From: an uncultured Lachnospiraceae bacterium
GTDB lineage: Bacteria > Bacillota > Clostridia > Lachnospirales > Lachnospiraceae
Length of the DNA stretch: 30,240 bases
Direction of reading: 5' to 3'
Assembly (NCBI GenBank): GCA_934408585.1
Contig: CAKRVA010000019.1
Coordinates: forward strand, 1-30,240
The notes under the pieces are model-generated. The model worked only from the letters and a program-made list of their open reading frames with translations, did not search any database and was not told where the DNA came from. The translations under genes were made by a program, and so were the position numbers. Shown here piece after piece: positions 8,867 through 16,708 of the stretch (positions within the stretch are counted from its first letter, which is position 1; the number at the start of each line of letters is the position of its first letter).

Positions 8867-9946
8867 ATGAACAAAATATATTTTAAGGATAAATATTTGA
8901 AGGATACCAAGACACGAATAAAAGAAGTTCTACGAGTGGTATTAGTTATTATAGTTGTGCTGGCGGTAGTGTATTGCATTCCGGTATTTCACCCTGTTTA
9001 TTTGGAAAGTAACTGGTTTTGTAAATATGATGTTCTGCTGGAAGGGTTTCATGCAGAGGTAGGAGAATATCATTCATCGGCATCGGAAAGCACAATAAAA
9101 ATCCCCCCATTATTGTATGGACGTGTGGTGACTGAAGTGAAGGCGTATGCATGGAGAAATTACGAAGGTAGTATCAAAGTGGTTTACTTGCCCAATACTG
9201 TAACATTAATAGGACACGGAGCTTTTTTTGAAAATGGAAGTATTGAAGAAATTTATGCGAAAAGGGTAAAGTGGATTGATGGACATGCATTTAATTATGC
9301 GGAGAAACTACATACGGTGGAATTGGGCGACCATTTAGAAATAATTGGTTGCAGTGGATTTAAAGGGTGTAAAAATTTGAAACATTTTAATTACCCGGAT
9401 AGTATAACAAATATAAATTTTGATGCTTTTCGAGGTAGTGGAATTAAAAACATTCCGGAGAATAAAGAGGTACAGATATCTGAAGGAGCTTTTTGCAATA
9501 CTCCATGGGAAAAAAATAATAGAGAAGTATTTGTAACTTTCGATTATTACTATTATGAGTATGACAAAGCGATGAAAACACTTCTAAAGTATAACGGAGA
9601 TGAAAAGACGGTTATCGTACCAAAAGGCGTAGAGATTTTGGGGTGTGAGAGTAAATATACAGAGGATGAGAAGAAACATACGCTTGTGAATGAGGTCTTT
9701 CTGCCGGATACAGTAACTGAATTACGGGGAAATATATTTATTGGGCAGGAACATTTGACCATGTACATACCGGACAGTGTAGAGAACATATGGAATAGTA
9801 ATGCCAGCATAGAGCGAATCGTAACAATAAAAGGAAGCTATGCGGAAAGTTTTGCAAAAGAAAAAGATATTCCTGTCGAATCATTAAGAGAGGAAGAATT
9901 CTGGTCCCGATATCCGAAAAGTGCAACAGCAGAAACAAATCAATAG
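8867..9946 (+). CDS. Membrane-anchored BspA-like LRR protein, array copy 9 (subfamily A)
   Basis: 359 aa, type A leader with a single LKD unit, and a membrane segment VVLVIIVVLAVVYCIPVF. Bases 8968-9140 are identical to 229-401 of copy 1 (173 bp). Beyond that point the protein reads KAYAWRNYEGSIKV, which instead resembles copy 5 (KAYAWRNYEGNIKV), so the gene is a mosaic of different A copies. It is the only A gene in the third higher-order unit, where the other units have two. The tail is the variant KSATAETNQ with REEEFW in place of SEEEFW, and a B gene follows. Confidence 0.85.
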   Translation: MNKIYFKDKYLKDTKTRIKEVLRVVLVIIVVLAVVYCIPVFHPVYLESNWFCKYDVLLEGFHAEVGEYHSSASESTIKIPPLLYGRVVTEVKAYAWRNYEGSIKVVYLPNTVTLIGHGAFFENGSIEEIYAKRVKWIDGHAFNYAEKLHTVELGDHLEIIGCSGFKGCKNLKHFNYPDSITNINFDAFRGSGIKNIPENKEVQISEGAFCNTPWEKNNREVFVTFDYYYYEYDKAMKTLLKYNGDEKTVIVPKGVEILGCESKYTEDEKKHTLVNEVFLPDTVTELRGNIFIGQEHLTMYIPDSVENIWNSNASIERIVTIKGSYAESFAKEKDIPVESLREEEFWSRYPKSATAETNQ

Positions 9947-9972
9947 AAAACAAACCATATGAGGAAGATATG

Positions 9973-11037
9973 ATGAACGAAAACCGCCAGGAAAAAACAA
10001 AAAAATTGATAATAAATTCGAAATGGTTTCCCATAATGATAAGTGTAGTGGTACTGATTTTTATATACTGCATTCCGGTATTCCGCCCAATATATCTGGA
10101 GCATAACCGATTCTGTCCCTATAATGTTCTATTAGAGGGATTTCATGCTGAAGTAGGGAATTATTATTCTTCAGAGGAGGGGATAGAAACGGTAAAAATT
10201 CCCTCGATGCTGTATGGACGCCCGGTAACGGAAGTGATGAGGGAATCATGGAAGTACTTTTCGGTGCCTAAGATAGTTTATCTGCCGGATACAGTAAAGG
10301 TAATTGGTAGTTATGCATTTCGTGAAAATAAGGATGTGGAGGAGGTTTATGCTAAAAATGTAGAAATTATTGATAATTATGCATTTGCAGAAATGGAGAA
10401 GCTGCATACGGTAGAGCTTGGAAGCCATTTGGAAAGTATAAATCCTGCATCTTTTTATGGGTGTAAAGAATTGACCTATTTTGAATATCCGGATAGCTTA
10501 AAACAAATAGGAATTGATGCTTTTTGTGAAAGTGGGATTGGAAACATTCCGAAGAATAGGGATATTCTGATATGGAAGGATGCTTTTTATGATACTCCCT
10601 GGGAGAAAAACAATGACGAAACATTTGTAATATTGGATTATTACTATGAGAGAGATGATAAAACGAAGACAACTTTGTTGCGGTATAACGGAAAAGAAAA
10701 GGTTGTTGTCATACCAGAGGGAGTGGAGGTTATTGGTTTTTTGTTTACAAATGGTGACAGGTGTAGTTATCAGGTAGATGAGATGTTTTTGCCGGATACC
10801 GTAACTGAAGTATGTGGGGATATGTTTAGAGACCAGAGACATCTGACTATGTATATGCCAGACAGTGTAGAAACGATATGGGAAGATTATAGTGGCATAA
10901 AACGAATTGTAACAATAGAAGGAAGCTATGCAGAAAAATTTGCAAAGAAATGTAATATTCCTGTCGAATCGCTAAGTGAAGAAGAATTCTGGTCCCGCTA
11001 TCCGGAAAGTGCAACAGCAGAAGAAGCAAATCAATAA
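9973..11037 (+). CDS. Membrane-anchored BspA-like LRR protein, array copy 10 (subfamily B)
   Basis: 354 aa with leader MNENRQEKTKKLIINSKW, one membrane segment and an LRR_5 ectodomain. Bases 10051-10262 equal 11142-11353 in the next copy (212 bp), covering the membrane segment and the first part of the ectodomain. Later segments are more like copy 3 (SVE.IWEDYSGIKRIVTIEGSYAEKFAKKCNIPVES). The tail is SATAEEANQ, a variant of the B-preceding class, and a B gene follows. The ATG at 9970 is an alternative start one codon upstream. Confidence 0.85.
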   Translation: MNENRQEKTKKLIINSKWFPIMISVVVLIFIYCIPVFRPIYLEHNRFCPYNVLLEGFHAEVGNYYSSEEGIETVKIPSMLYGRPVTEVMRESWKYFSVPKIVYLPDTVKVIGSYAFRENKDVEEVYAKNVEIIDNYAFAEMEKLHTVELGSHLESINPASFYGCKELTYFEYPDSLKQIGIDAFCESGIGNIPKNRDILIWKDAFYDTPWEKNNDETFVILDYYYERDDKTKTTLLRYNGKEKVVVIPEGVEVIGFLFTNGDRCSYQVDEMFLPDTVTEVCGDMFRDQRHLTMYMPDSVETIWEDYSGIKRIVTIEGSYAEKFAKKCNIPVESLSEEEFWSRYPESATAEEANQ

Positions 11038-11063
11038 AAAATAAGTGATATGAGGAAGATATG

Positions 11064-12110
11064 ATGAACGAAAATAACCAGGAAAAAACAAAAAAGCTAA
11101 TAATAAATTCGAAATGGTTTCCCATAATGATAAGTGTAGTAGTACTGATTTTTATATACTGCATTCCGGTATTCCGCCCAATATATCTGGAGCATAACCG
11201 ATTCTGTCCCTATAATGTTCTATTAGAGGGATTTCATGCTGAAGTAGGGAATTATTATTCTTCAGAGGAGGGGATAGAAACGGTAAAAATTCCCTCGATG
11301 CTGTATGGACGCCCGGTAACGGAAGTGATGAGGGAATCATGGAAGTACTTTTCAGTTCCTAAGATAGTTTATCTGCCAGATACGGTAAAGGTAATTGGTT
11401 ATAATGCATTTTATAAAAATAACACGGTGGAAGAGGTTTATGCTAAAAATGTAGAAATTATTGATAATTATGCATTTGCAGAAATGGAGAACCTACATAC
11501 AGTAGCATTGGGAAATCATTTGGAAAATATAAATCATAAAGCATTTTATGAGTGTGAAAACTTATCCCATTTTGAATTTTCCGATAGCCTAAAGCAGATA
11601 CAACGTGATGTCTTTTGTAAAAGCAGACTTGAGGATTTTCCGGAGAATAAAGATGTTTTTCTGTGGGAAGGTGCTTTTTATGATACTTCATGGGAGAAAA
11701 ACAATGACAAAACATTTGTAATATTGGATTATTACTATGAGATGGAGGACGAAACAAAGACGACTTTGTTACGGTATAACGGGCAGGAAAAGACTGTTGT
11801 TATACCGGATGGAGTGAAGGTTATAGGTTGTCGGCCCACAGACGGTGATAGATGCAGTTATCAGGTAGATGAGATGTTTCTGCCGGATACCGTAACTGAA
11901 GTAAATGTAGATATGTTTAGAGACCAGAGGCATCTGACCATGTATACGCCGGATAGCGTAGAAAAGATACGTGGAAAGTATAGCGGTATAGGGAAAATCG
12001 TAACAATAGAAGGAAGCTATGCAGAAGGCTTCGCAAAAGAATATAATATTCCTGTCGAATCGCTAAGTGAGGAAGAATTCTGGTCCCGTTATCCGAAAGG
12101 CGATATTTAA
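11064..12110 (+). CDS. Membrane-anchored BspA-like LRR protein, array copy 11 (subfamily B, last copy, altered tail)
   Basis: 348 aa. It is a clear mosaic: the 5' block equals copy 10 (11142-11353), and the next 110 bp (11349-11458) equal copy 4 (3682-3791). Its middle part is divergent (FSDSLKQIQRDVFCKSRLEDFPENKDV), including a degenerate LRR unit. It loses the family tail, ending FWSRYPKGDI instead of the usual PESAKxEE or PESAKEETKQ, so the array stops abruptly inside the conserved 3' block. Its TAA (12108-12110) overlaps the stop of the opposing DHH gene in one TTAA. No terminator hairpin is visible at this junction. Confidence 0.85.
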   Translation: MNENNQEKTKKLIINSKWFPIMISVVVLIFIYCIPVFRPIYLEHNRFCPYNVLLEGFHAEVGNYYSSEEGIETVKIPSMLYGRPVTEVMRESWKYFSVPKIVYLPDTVKVIGYNAFYKNNTVEEVYAKNVEIIDNYAFAEMENLHTVALGNHLENINHKAFYECENLSHFEFSDSLKQIQRDVFCKSRLEDFPENKDVFLWEGAFYDTSWEKNNDKTFVILDYYYEMEDETKTTLLRYNGQEKTVVIPDGVKVIGCRPTDGDRCSYQVDEMFLPDTVTEVNVDMFRDQRHLTMYTPDSVEKIRGKYSGIGKIVTIEGSYAEGFAKEYNIPVESLSEEEFWSRYPKGDI

Positions 12111-13606
12111 ATTTCCTCATAAGTTTTTTTGAATATAGAAGCAGCAATGACATAAATATCATGTGCGTCATCACTACGCACAGCAATATAATCTCCAATG
12201 TTTCCAAGCAGATATTTTTCCTCGTCCCATTGGGTAAAAATTTTGACTGCTTTGGTAAGCGGGCGTGCTTTAATATAGATTTCTCCGGTTGGAATGCAGG
12301 AGTGCATGAACTTTTCCAGTGGAATCATTTTTCCGGTCAGGCGGTTCTTGACCGTAGGAGAGTAGACCGTGTCCGGATGATAAGGTTCCTCGGTAATCCG
12401 GTAGCTATAAGCAAATTTTTCTTTGGAATTCACATAAACCTCTCCCTGAATACCGACCATGATATAGGAATCATCTGAGATAACGGTATCAATATCACCT
12501 TCCAGGGTACGAATCGTAATCGGAGTACCTAATGGAAGGATATCAGTGGGAATCGCATATCCGACAGGAAGTTTCTTCTTCCGGTAGGAGAGCATATCAC
12601 TGGTATCAATATCATAAGTTTTGGCTTCAATAATGTCGAAGCTGTTACAATATTCCTGAATGCGCTCGGAGAAAAATGCTTCGGTATGAAAATCCGGGCA
12701 AAGCTCCTTATACTTTTTCCAACTGATAAAGCCACCGGCTTTTTCAATATGTCCACCACCGGAACCGATTCCTTTGGCAAGATACATGGCAAGGTCGGAA
12801 GCTTTCGTTTCCTTGATGCAGCTTCGGACCGAAAATTTAATGCCGTCCGGCAGCTCTGTGTAAACAACGCACAGGTCCGTCGTATTTACCTGAATACACA
12901 TATCACTGATCAGACCGAGAATATTGGGGTCACATGGTTGTGACTTGATAATGGAATACCGGTTCGTTTCATTATGAATAGCACGAATAATTGCAATACC
13001 TGCAATTTCGAATTCATTTGCAGAAATATTGGAATTTCGCAACAGAGATATGGTACTGTTGCTGAATTTCAGGGTATCACGCATATCTTTATCGGCAGGG
13101 TTATGAACCTCTGCAAATTGCAGAGAATCGGTATATAAGCCATAGTAAAGAGCAGTAGACAGATGGAGGTTTTCATTTGGGTCCATGCCGGCATCCAGAA
13201 GAAGCTTCCATACGACAGTAGCACAACTTGCATAATTACTGAGAATCAGAGAGTCCGGAATATTGTCAATTTCAATCTGATGATGGTCAATAATAGCAAT
13301 ATGGTCAGCGGGAATTTTTGTTACATTTCCGGCACCATACTGACAGTCTACGGTAATGAGCAGTTCATCCGTAAGAGTAAGAGAGCCGCTTTCAACATAG
13401 GAAATCGGAATTTCCAGTTTTTCCATCATCAAAAGCAGGTTACTTTTTTGAATATGGAAAGGACCGCTATAGATAAGATGGGTGTCAATACCCTTACTGT
13501 TAAAGTATACATATAATCCAAAACCTGCAGCCAGCGCGTCCGCGTCCGGATTGTCGTGGCATTGGATATAAATCGTTTTATAAGTTAAAAAATCATTCAG
13601 ATGCAT
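12107..13606 (-). CDS. DHH/DHHA1-family phosphoesterase with C-terminal extension
   Basis: 499 aa, soluble. Motifs of the DHH superfamily (RecJ, NrnA, pAp phosphatase) are in order: HDNPDADALAAG (17-28), VDCQYG (86-91), IIDHHQ (105-110) and GLYTDS (156-161), then a DHHA1 domain with the GSGGGH signature (281-286). All expected metal-binding Asp and His residues are present. A stand-alone NrnA is about 310-330 aa; here about 170 further residues follow, ending in GNIGDYIAVRSDD..DIYVI, which resembles the PGDYG-type small domain (tentative). The start has AGAAGGGA (13613-13620 on the minus strand) 6 nt away. It is divergent from an EAL phosphodiesterase. Likely substrates are short oligonucleotides, pAp or linear dinucleotides such as pGpG; the sequence does not decide which. 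Confidence 0.85.
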   Translation of the reverse strand: MHLNDFLTYKTIYIQCHDNPDADALAAGFGLYVYFNSKGIDTHLIYSGPFHIQKSNLLLMMEKLEIPISYVESGSLTLTDELLITVDCQYGAGNVTKIPADHIAIIDHHQIEIDNIPDSLILSNYASCATVVWKLLLDAGMDPNENLHLSTALYYGLYTDSLQFAEVHNPADKDMRDTLKFSNSTISLLRNSNISANEFEIAGIAIIRAIHNETNRYSIIKSQPCDPNILGLISDMCIQVNTTDLCVVYTELPDGIKFSVRSCIKETKASDLAMYLAKGIGSGGGHIEKAGGFISWKKYKELCPDFHTEAFFSERIQEYCNSFDIIEAKTYDIDTSDMLSYRKKKLPVGYAIPTDILPLGTPITIRTLEGDIDTVISDDSYIMVGIQGEVYVNSKEKFAYSYRITEEPYHPDTVYSPTVKNRLTGKMIPLEKFMHSCIPTGEIYIKARPLTKAVKIFTQWDEEKYLLGNIGDYIAVRSDDAHDIYVIAASIFKKTYEEI

Positions 13607-13696
13607 AATAAATCCCTTCTACAGATAGTCTCTTATTTAGAATATCAATATCAAACTCAAAAAACAATAAATAAATCACCACTTTCACAGAAAACA

Positions 13697-13705
13697 TGAT
13701 ATAAT
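13697..13705 (+). promoter_or_regulatory. Extended -10 promoter for the EAL gene
   Basis: TG-A-TATAAT, a perfect extended -10, lies 38 bp before the ATG at 13743. No convincing -35 is visible, which is tolerated with an extended -10. AAAGGTGA (13732-13739) is the ribosome binding site. The 136-bp intergenic region must also hold the promoter of the divergent DHH gene, but I could not place that one with confidence. Confidence 0.6.
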
Positions 13706-13742
13706 GGGTTGAAAAAGAAAAATAACGGACTAAAGGTGAAAT

Positions 13743-15425
13743 ATGGCAGGCATATTATGTACAAAAGAGTTTCGTGAGTTCTATCAGAGCATAAACAGGA
13801 ATGGAATCCATTTCCATGAATATGCACTGGAACTGAAAAAGCAGATGAAAACCATAGCACCGGAGTTGCATATCGGGAAGGGAACTGTGCACTATGAGGC
13901 ACCGTGTACCTTGCATGAACCGGATGGAACAACCAGAGATGAAAGCTTTTATGAAGCTGCAGAGGGATATGATACCGGTTCTGTTTTTTTGCAAAAATTT
14001 ACAGTAGATGGAAAAGGTGTAGCTGAATTTGCTGTTTATCCATTAAAAGGATATATATGGAGTGATGATGAAAAGCAGGAAATCAGTTTTTTACTTTCTG
14101 TTATATTCTATGCAGGAAGCAGAATTCGTATCGCAGAACTTCTTCAAAAAACAACAATGATGGATGCCACAACAGGAGCAGTAAATGCAGAAGGACTGCA
14201 TATTCTGGGCGATGAGCTGTTTGATAAAAATCTCTTGAAAAATTATATTGGTATCTATGCAAATATTAAAAATTTCCGTTATATTAACCAGAGAATGGGT
14301 TCCAAGCTGGGAGATATGGTTTTGCGGAAGTATACGCAGTATGTTCTTGCAGGATTGAAGGAGGGAGAAATCATTGCCCGCATGGGTGCTGATAACTTCC
14401 TGATTTTGTTGCGTAAAGAAAATGAGAACCAGGATTTATCCTATTTTGAAAAATGTCGTGTTGCAGTTCCGATGCACGGTGTGACACAGCAGCTTGATGT
14501 GATTGTACGCATGGGAGTGTGTGCCATTGAAGAAAAGGAAGATGTCAGTGATGTGATTCATAAAGCATCCGTGGCATATTCGATGGCGAAAAACCCATCC
14601 AGCCAGAGTATCGTATGGTTTCAGGAAAGTATGCTGGAAAAGAATGTTCATGATAAAGAGATTTCAAACCGGTTTTCACAGGCAATCAGAGACCGGGAAT
14701 TTGTCGTGTATTATCAGCCGAAGGTAACGTTGGAGAATAAGCATCTTTGCAGCGGCGAAGCATTGACACGCTGGGTTCAGAATGGAAAAATTGTTCCACC
14801 GATGGACTTTATTCCCGTGTTAGAGCGGGAAGGCAGCATCTGTGAGCTTGATTTTTATGTACTTGATACCGTATGCCATAATTTGCGTGACTGGCTGGAC
14901 CGTGGTATTGAACCGGTTCCGGTTTCGGTTAATTTTTCCAAGGTACATCTTCACAATCGGGATTTGGCAGAACGGATTCTGGAAGTGATGCATAAATATA
15001 ACATCGATAGCAAATACATAGAAATAGAACTTACCGAAATGTCGGAATACGAAGATTTTGCGGCATTAAATGAGTTTGTAAGTGTAATGAAGCAGGCAGG
15101 TGTCAATACTTCCATTGATGACTTTGGAACAGGTTACTCTTCTTTGAACTTGCTGAAAGATTTGAATGTTGATATTATCAAACTGGATAAGTCGTTCCTG
15201 AAAAATCTGGAAAAAGAAGGAACAAATGATAAGAAGGTTATTCGAAGCATTGTAAATATGGTAAACGAGCTCGATATGCAGGTTGTTGCAGAGGGTGTGG
15301 AAACACTGGAGCAGATGGAATTTCTCAAGACCGTAAACTGTAGTATGGCACAGGGATTCCTGTTTGACCGTCCGTTGCCACGCGAAGAATTTGAATGGCG
15401 TCTTTTGGGCGAAAGAATGTATTAA
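13743..15425 (+). CDS. EAL-domain cyclic-di-GMP phosphodiesterase with degenerate GGDEF domain
   Basis: 560 aa, no membrane segment. Residues 1-135 are an uncharacterised, possibly sensory region. Residues about 140-300 are a GGDEF-like domain whose signature reads RMGADNF instead of RxGGDEF, so cyclase activity is unlikely. Residues about 310-555 are an EAL domain with every catalytic element present: E339 of EALTRW, N397 of VNFSK, IELTE (E429 and E432), DDFGTGYSS (D459, D460), IKLDKSF, AEGVET and QGFLFDRP. It should therefore hydrolyse c-di-GMP to pGpG in the cytosol; the degenerate GGDEF may bind GTP as an allosteric input, as known for other hybrid proteins. It precedes ispF by 27 bp, so it may be co-transcribed with the housekeeping cluster. 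Confidence 0.93.
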   Translation: MAGILCTKEFREFYQSINRNGIHFHEYALELKKQMKTIAPELHIGKGTVHYEAPCTLHEPDGTTRDESFYEAAEGYDTGSVFLQKFTVDGKGVAEFAVYPLKGYIWSDDEKQEISFLLSVIFYAGSRIRIAELLQKTTMMDATTGAVNAEGLHILGDELFDKNLLKNYIGIYANIKNFRYINQRMGSKLGDMVLRKYTQYVLAGLKEGEIIARMGADNFLILLRKENENQDLSYFEKCRVAVPMHGVTQQLDVIVRMGVCAIEEKEDVSDVIHKASVAYSMAKNPSSQSIVWFQESMLEKNVHDKEISNRFSQAIRDREFVVYYQPKVTLENKHLCSGEALTRWVQNGKIVPPMDFIPVLEREGSICELDFYVLDTVCHNLRDWLDRGIEPVPVSVNFSKVHLHNRDLAERILEVMHKYNIDSKYIEIELTEMSEYEDFAALNEFVSVMKQAGVNTSIDDFGTGYSSLNLLKDLNVDIIKLDKSFLKNLEKEGTNDKKVIRSIVNMVNELDMQVVAEGVETLEQMEFLKTVNCSMAQGFLFDRPLPREEFEWRLLGERMY

Positions 15426-15452
15426 AATGTAATCAGGAAGGAAAGTAAATAT

Positions 15453-16007
15453 ATGAGAATTGGAATGGGATATGACGTACACCGGCTTGCCGAAGACCGC
15501 AAACTGATTATTGGTGGCGTCGAAATTCCTTATGAAAAGGGGCTGCTTGGCCATTCGGATGCAGATGTCCTTTTGCATGCGATTATGGATGCGTTACTTG
15601 GAGCAGCATCACTTGGTGATATCGGGAAGCATTTCCCGGATACCGATGAAGCCTATAAAGGAATTTCATCGCTGAAGTTATTGGAGCAGGTAGGAAAACT
15701 GCTGGAAGAAAATTGCTTTTTTATTGAAAATATTGATGCAACAATTATTGCACAGGCACCGAAGATGCGTCCATATATTGACCGGATGCGTGAAAACATT
15801 GCCGAGGTACTTCATATTGATTTGTCACAGATTAATGTGAAAGCAACAACAGAAGAGGGACTTGGTTTTACCGGAAGCGGAGAGGGAATTTCTTCTCAGG
15901 CGATTTGCCTTCTTACCACCCCCATGCAATTAGGCAGTGAGGATGTTATGGCAAGAGGATGCGCCGGCTGCCAGGGGTGTCCGGGAGCACAAAACGGCAT
16001 ATCATAG
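15453..16007 (+). CDS. ispF: 2-C-methyl-D-erythritol 2,4-cyclodiphosphate synthase
   Basis: Cyclises CDP-methylerythritol 2-phosphate in the MEP isoprenoid pathway. GYDVHRL supplies the metal ligands D8 and H10, and GHSDADVLLHA supplies H42... of the zinc site region (numbering approximate). The substrate loop DIGKHFPDTDE and the C-terminal GFTGSGEGISSQA are present. The start has AGGAAGGA at 15435-15442. The usual length is about 156-160 aa; this protein is 184 aa because of a C-terminal extension containing C170, C173 and C176 (CAGCQGCPG). The extension is not needed for the known fold. In Bacillus ispF is followed by gltX and cysE; here cysE follows directly. Confidence 0.95.
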   Translation: MRIGMGYDVHRLAEDRKLIIGGVEIPYEKGLLGHSDADVLLHAIMDALLGAASLGDIGKHFPDTDEAYKGISSLKLLEQVGKLLEENCFFIENIDATIIAQAPKMRPYIDRMRENIAEVLHIDLSQINVKATTEEGLGFTGSGEGISSQAICLLTTPMQLGSEDVMARGCAGCQGCPGAQNGIS

Positions 16008-16048
16008 TACAAAAGCAGTTCAGACCATATCAAATCGAGGAAGTAGTT

Positions 16049-16708
16049 ATGGGGATTTTTAAGAAAATAAAGGAAGAAATTCGGATTATACGGGAACGTG
16101 ACCCGGCAATCCATTCAAATATGGAAGTTTTGCTGTATCCCAGTTTCAAGGTAATGCTTCATTACCGGCTGGCACACAAGCTTTACCAAAAGGGTCATTA
16201 TTTCTGGGCAAGATGGGTATCGCAGCGTGCTGTACGAAAAACAGGAATTGAGATTCACCCGGGAGCACAGATTGGAAAAGGATTTTTTATCGACCATGGA
16301 AATGGTGTAATCATCGGCGAAACAACTATTATTGGTGACAATGTTACGCTGTATCAGGGAGTGACACTTGGCGGAACCGGTAAGGAACAGGGAAAGCGTC
16401 ATCCAACGATCGGCAACAATGTAATGATTAGTGCAGGAGCAAAGGTACTTGGTTCCTTTACCATAGGAGATAATTCAAAAATCGGAGCAGGTTCGGTGGT
16501 GCTGGAAGAAGTTCCACCCAATTCCACCGTAGTGGGTGTTCCGGGAAGAGTGGTAAAGCGGAACAATGTAAGCCTTCCGCAGGAAGAGCTGGATCAGGTA
16601 CATCTTCCGGACCCGGTCAAGGAAGAGCTGGCATTCTTACGGAGCAAGATGCAGGAATTGGAAGAAGAACTGGATACGTTAAAGAAGGAGAACAGTCATG
16701 GAGAATAG
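16049..16708 (+). CDS. cysE: Serine O-acetyltransferase
   Basis: 219 aa. Acetylates serine with acetyl-CoA, the first step of cysteine synthesis. The left-handed beta-helix hexapeptide region starts near residue 66 (IEIHPGAQIGKGFFIDHGNGVIIGE broken here by position: IEIHPGA at 67, IDHGNG at 81). It continues with VTLGGTG and RHPTIG, which are hallmark active-site elements of CysE. A coiled-coil-like tail runs from about 190 (LRSKMQELEEELDTLKKE). The start at 16049 is chosen because GAGGAAG (16037-16043) precedes it and homologues begin near here; an in-frame ATG at 15959 would run into ispF. Overlaps cysS by 11 bp. Confidence 0.94.
   Translation: MGIFKKIKEEIRIIRERDPAIHSNMEVLLYPSFKVMLHYRLAHKLYQKGHYFWARWVSQRAVRKTGIEIHPGAQIGKGFFIDHGNGVIIGETTIIGDNVTLYQGVTLGGTGKEQGKRHPTIGNNVMISAGAKVLGSFTIGDNSKIGAGSVVLEEVPPNSTVVGVPGRVVKRNNVSLPQEELDQVHLPDPVKEELAFLRSKMQELEEELDTLKKENSHGE

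Larger units (their letters stand above)
1..12110 (+). repeat. Tandem array of LRR genes with A-A-B-B higher-order repeat
   Basis: Eleven full genes and one partial gene of about 1.05-1.1 kb each are separated by only 16 bp (before A genes) or about 26 bp (before B genes, counting from the second ATG). The subfamily order is (B), A, A, B, B, A, A, B, B, A, B, B. The distance between equivalent A genes is 4341 bp (128 to 4469) and 4398 bp (4469 to 8867). No promoter-like or terminator-like sequence is visible between members, so the array is probably transcribed as one unit from a promoter left of the window. Confidence 0.85.

Noticed and set aside
12161..12478. Plus-strand frame of 105 aa opposite the DHH gene
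   Set aside because: It is antisense to the conserved C-terminal part of the DHH protein and has no promoter or ribosome binding site.
14380..14420. Diguanylate cyclase activity of the GGDEF-EAL protein
   Set aside because: The active-site loop reads GADNF instead of GGDEF or GGEEF.
15959..16048. Longer N-terminus for CysE
   Set aside because: It would overlap the ispF end and adds residues unlike the family; the ATG at 16049 has a clear GAGGAAG site.
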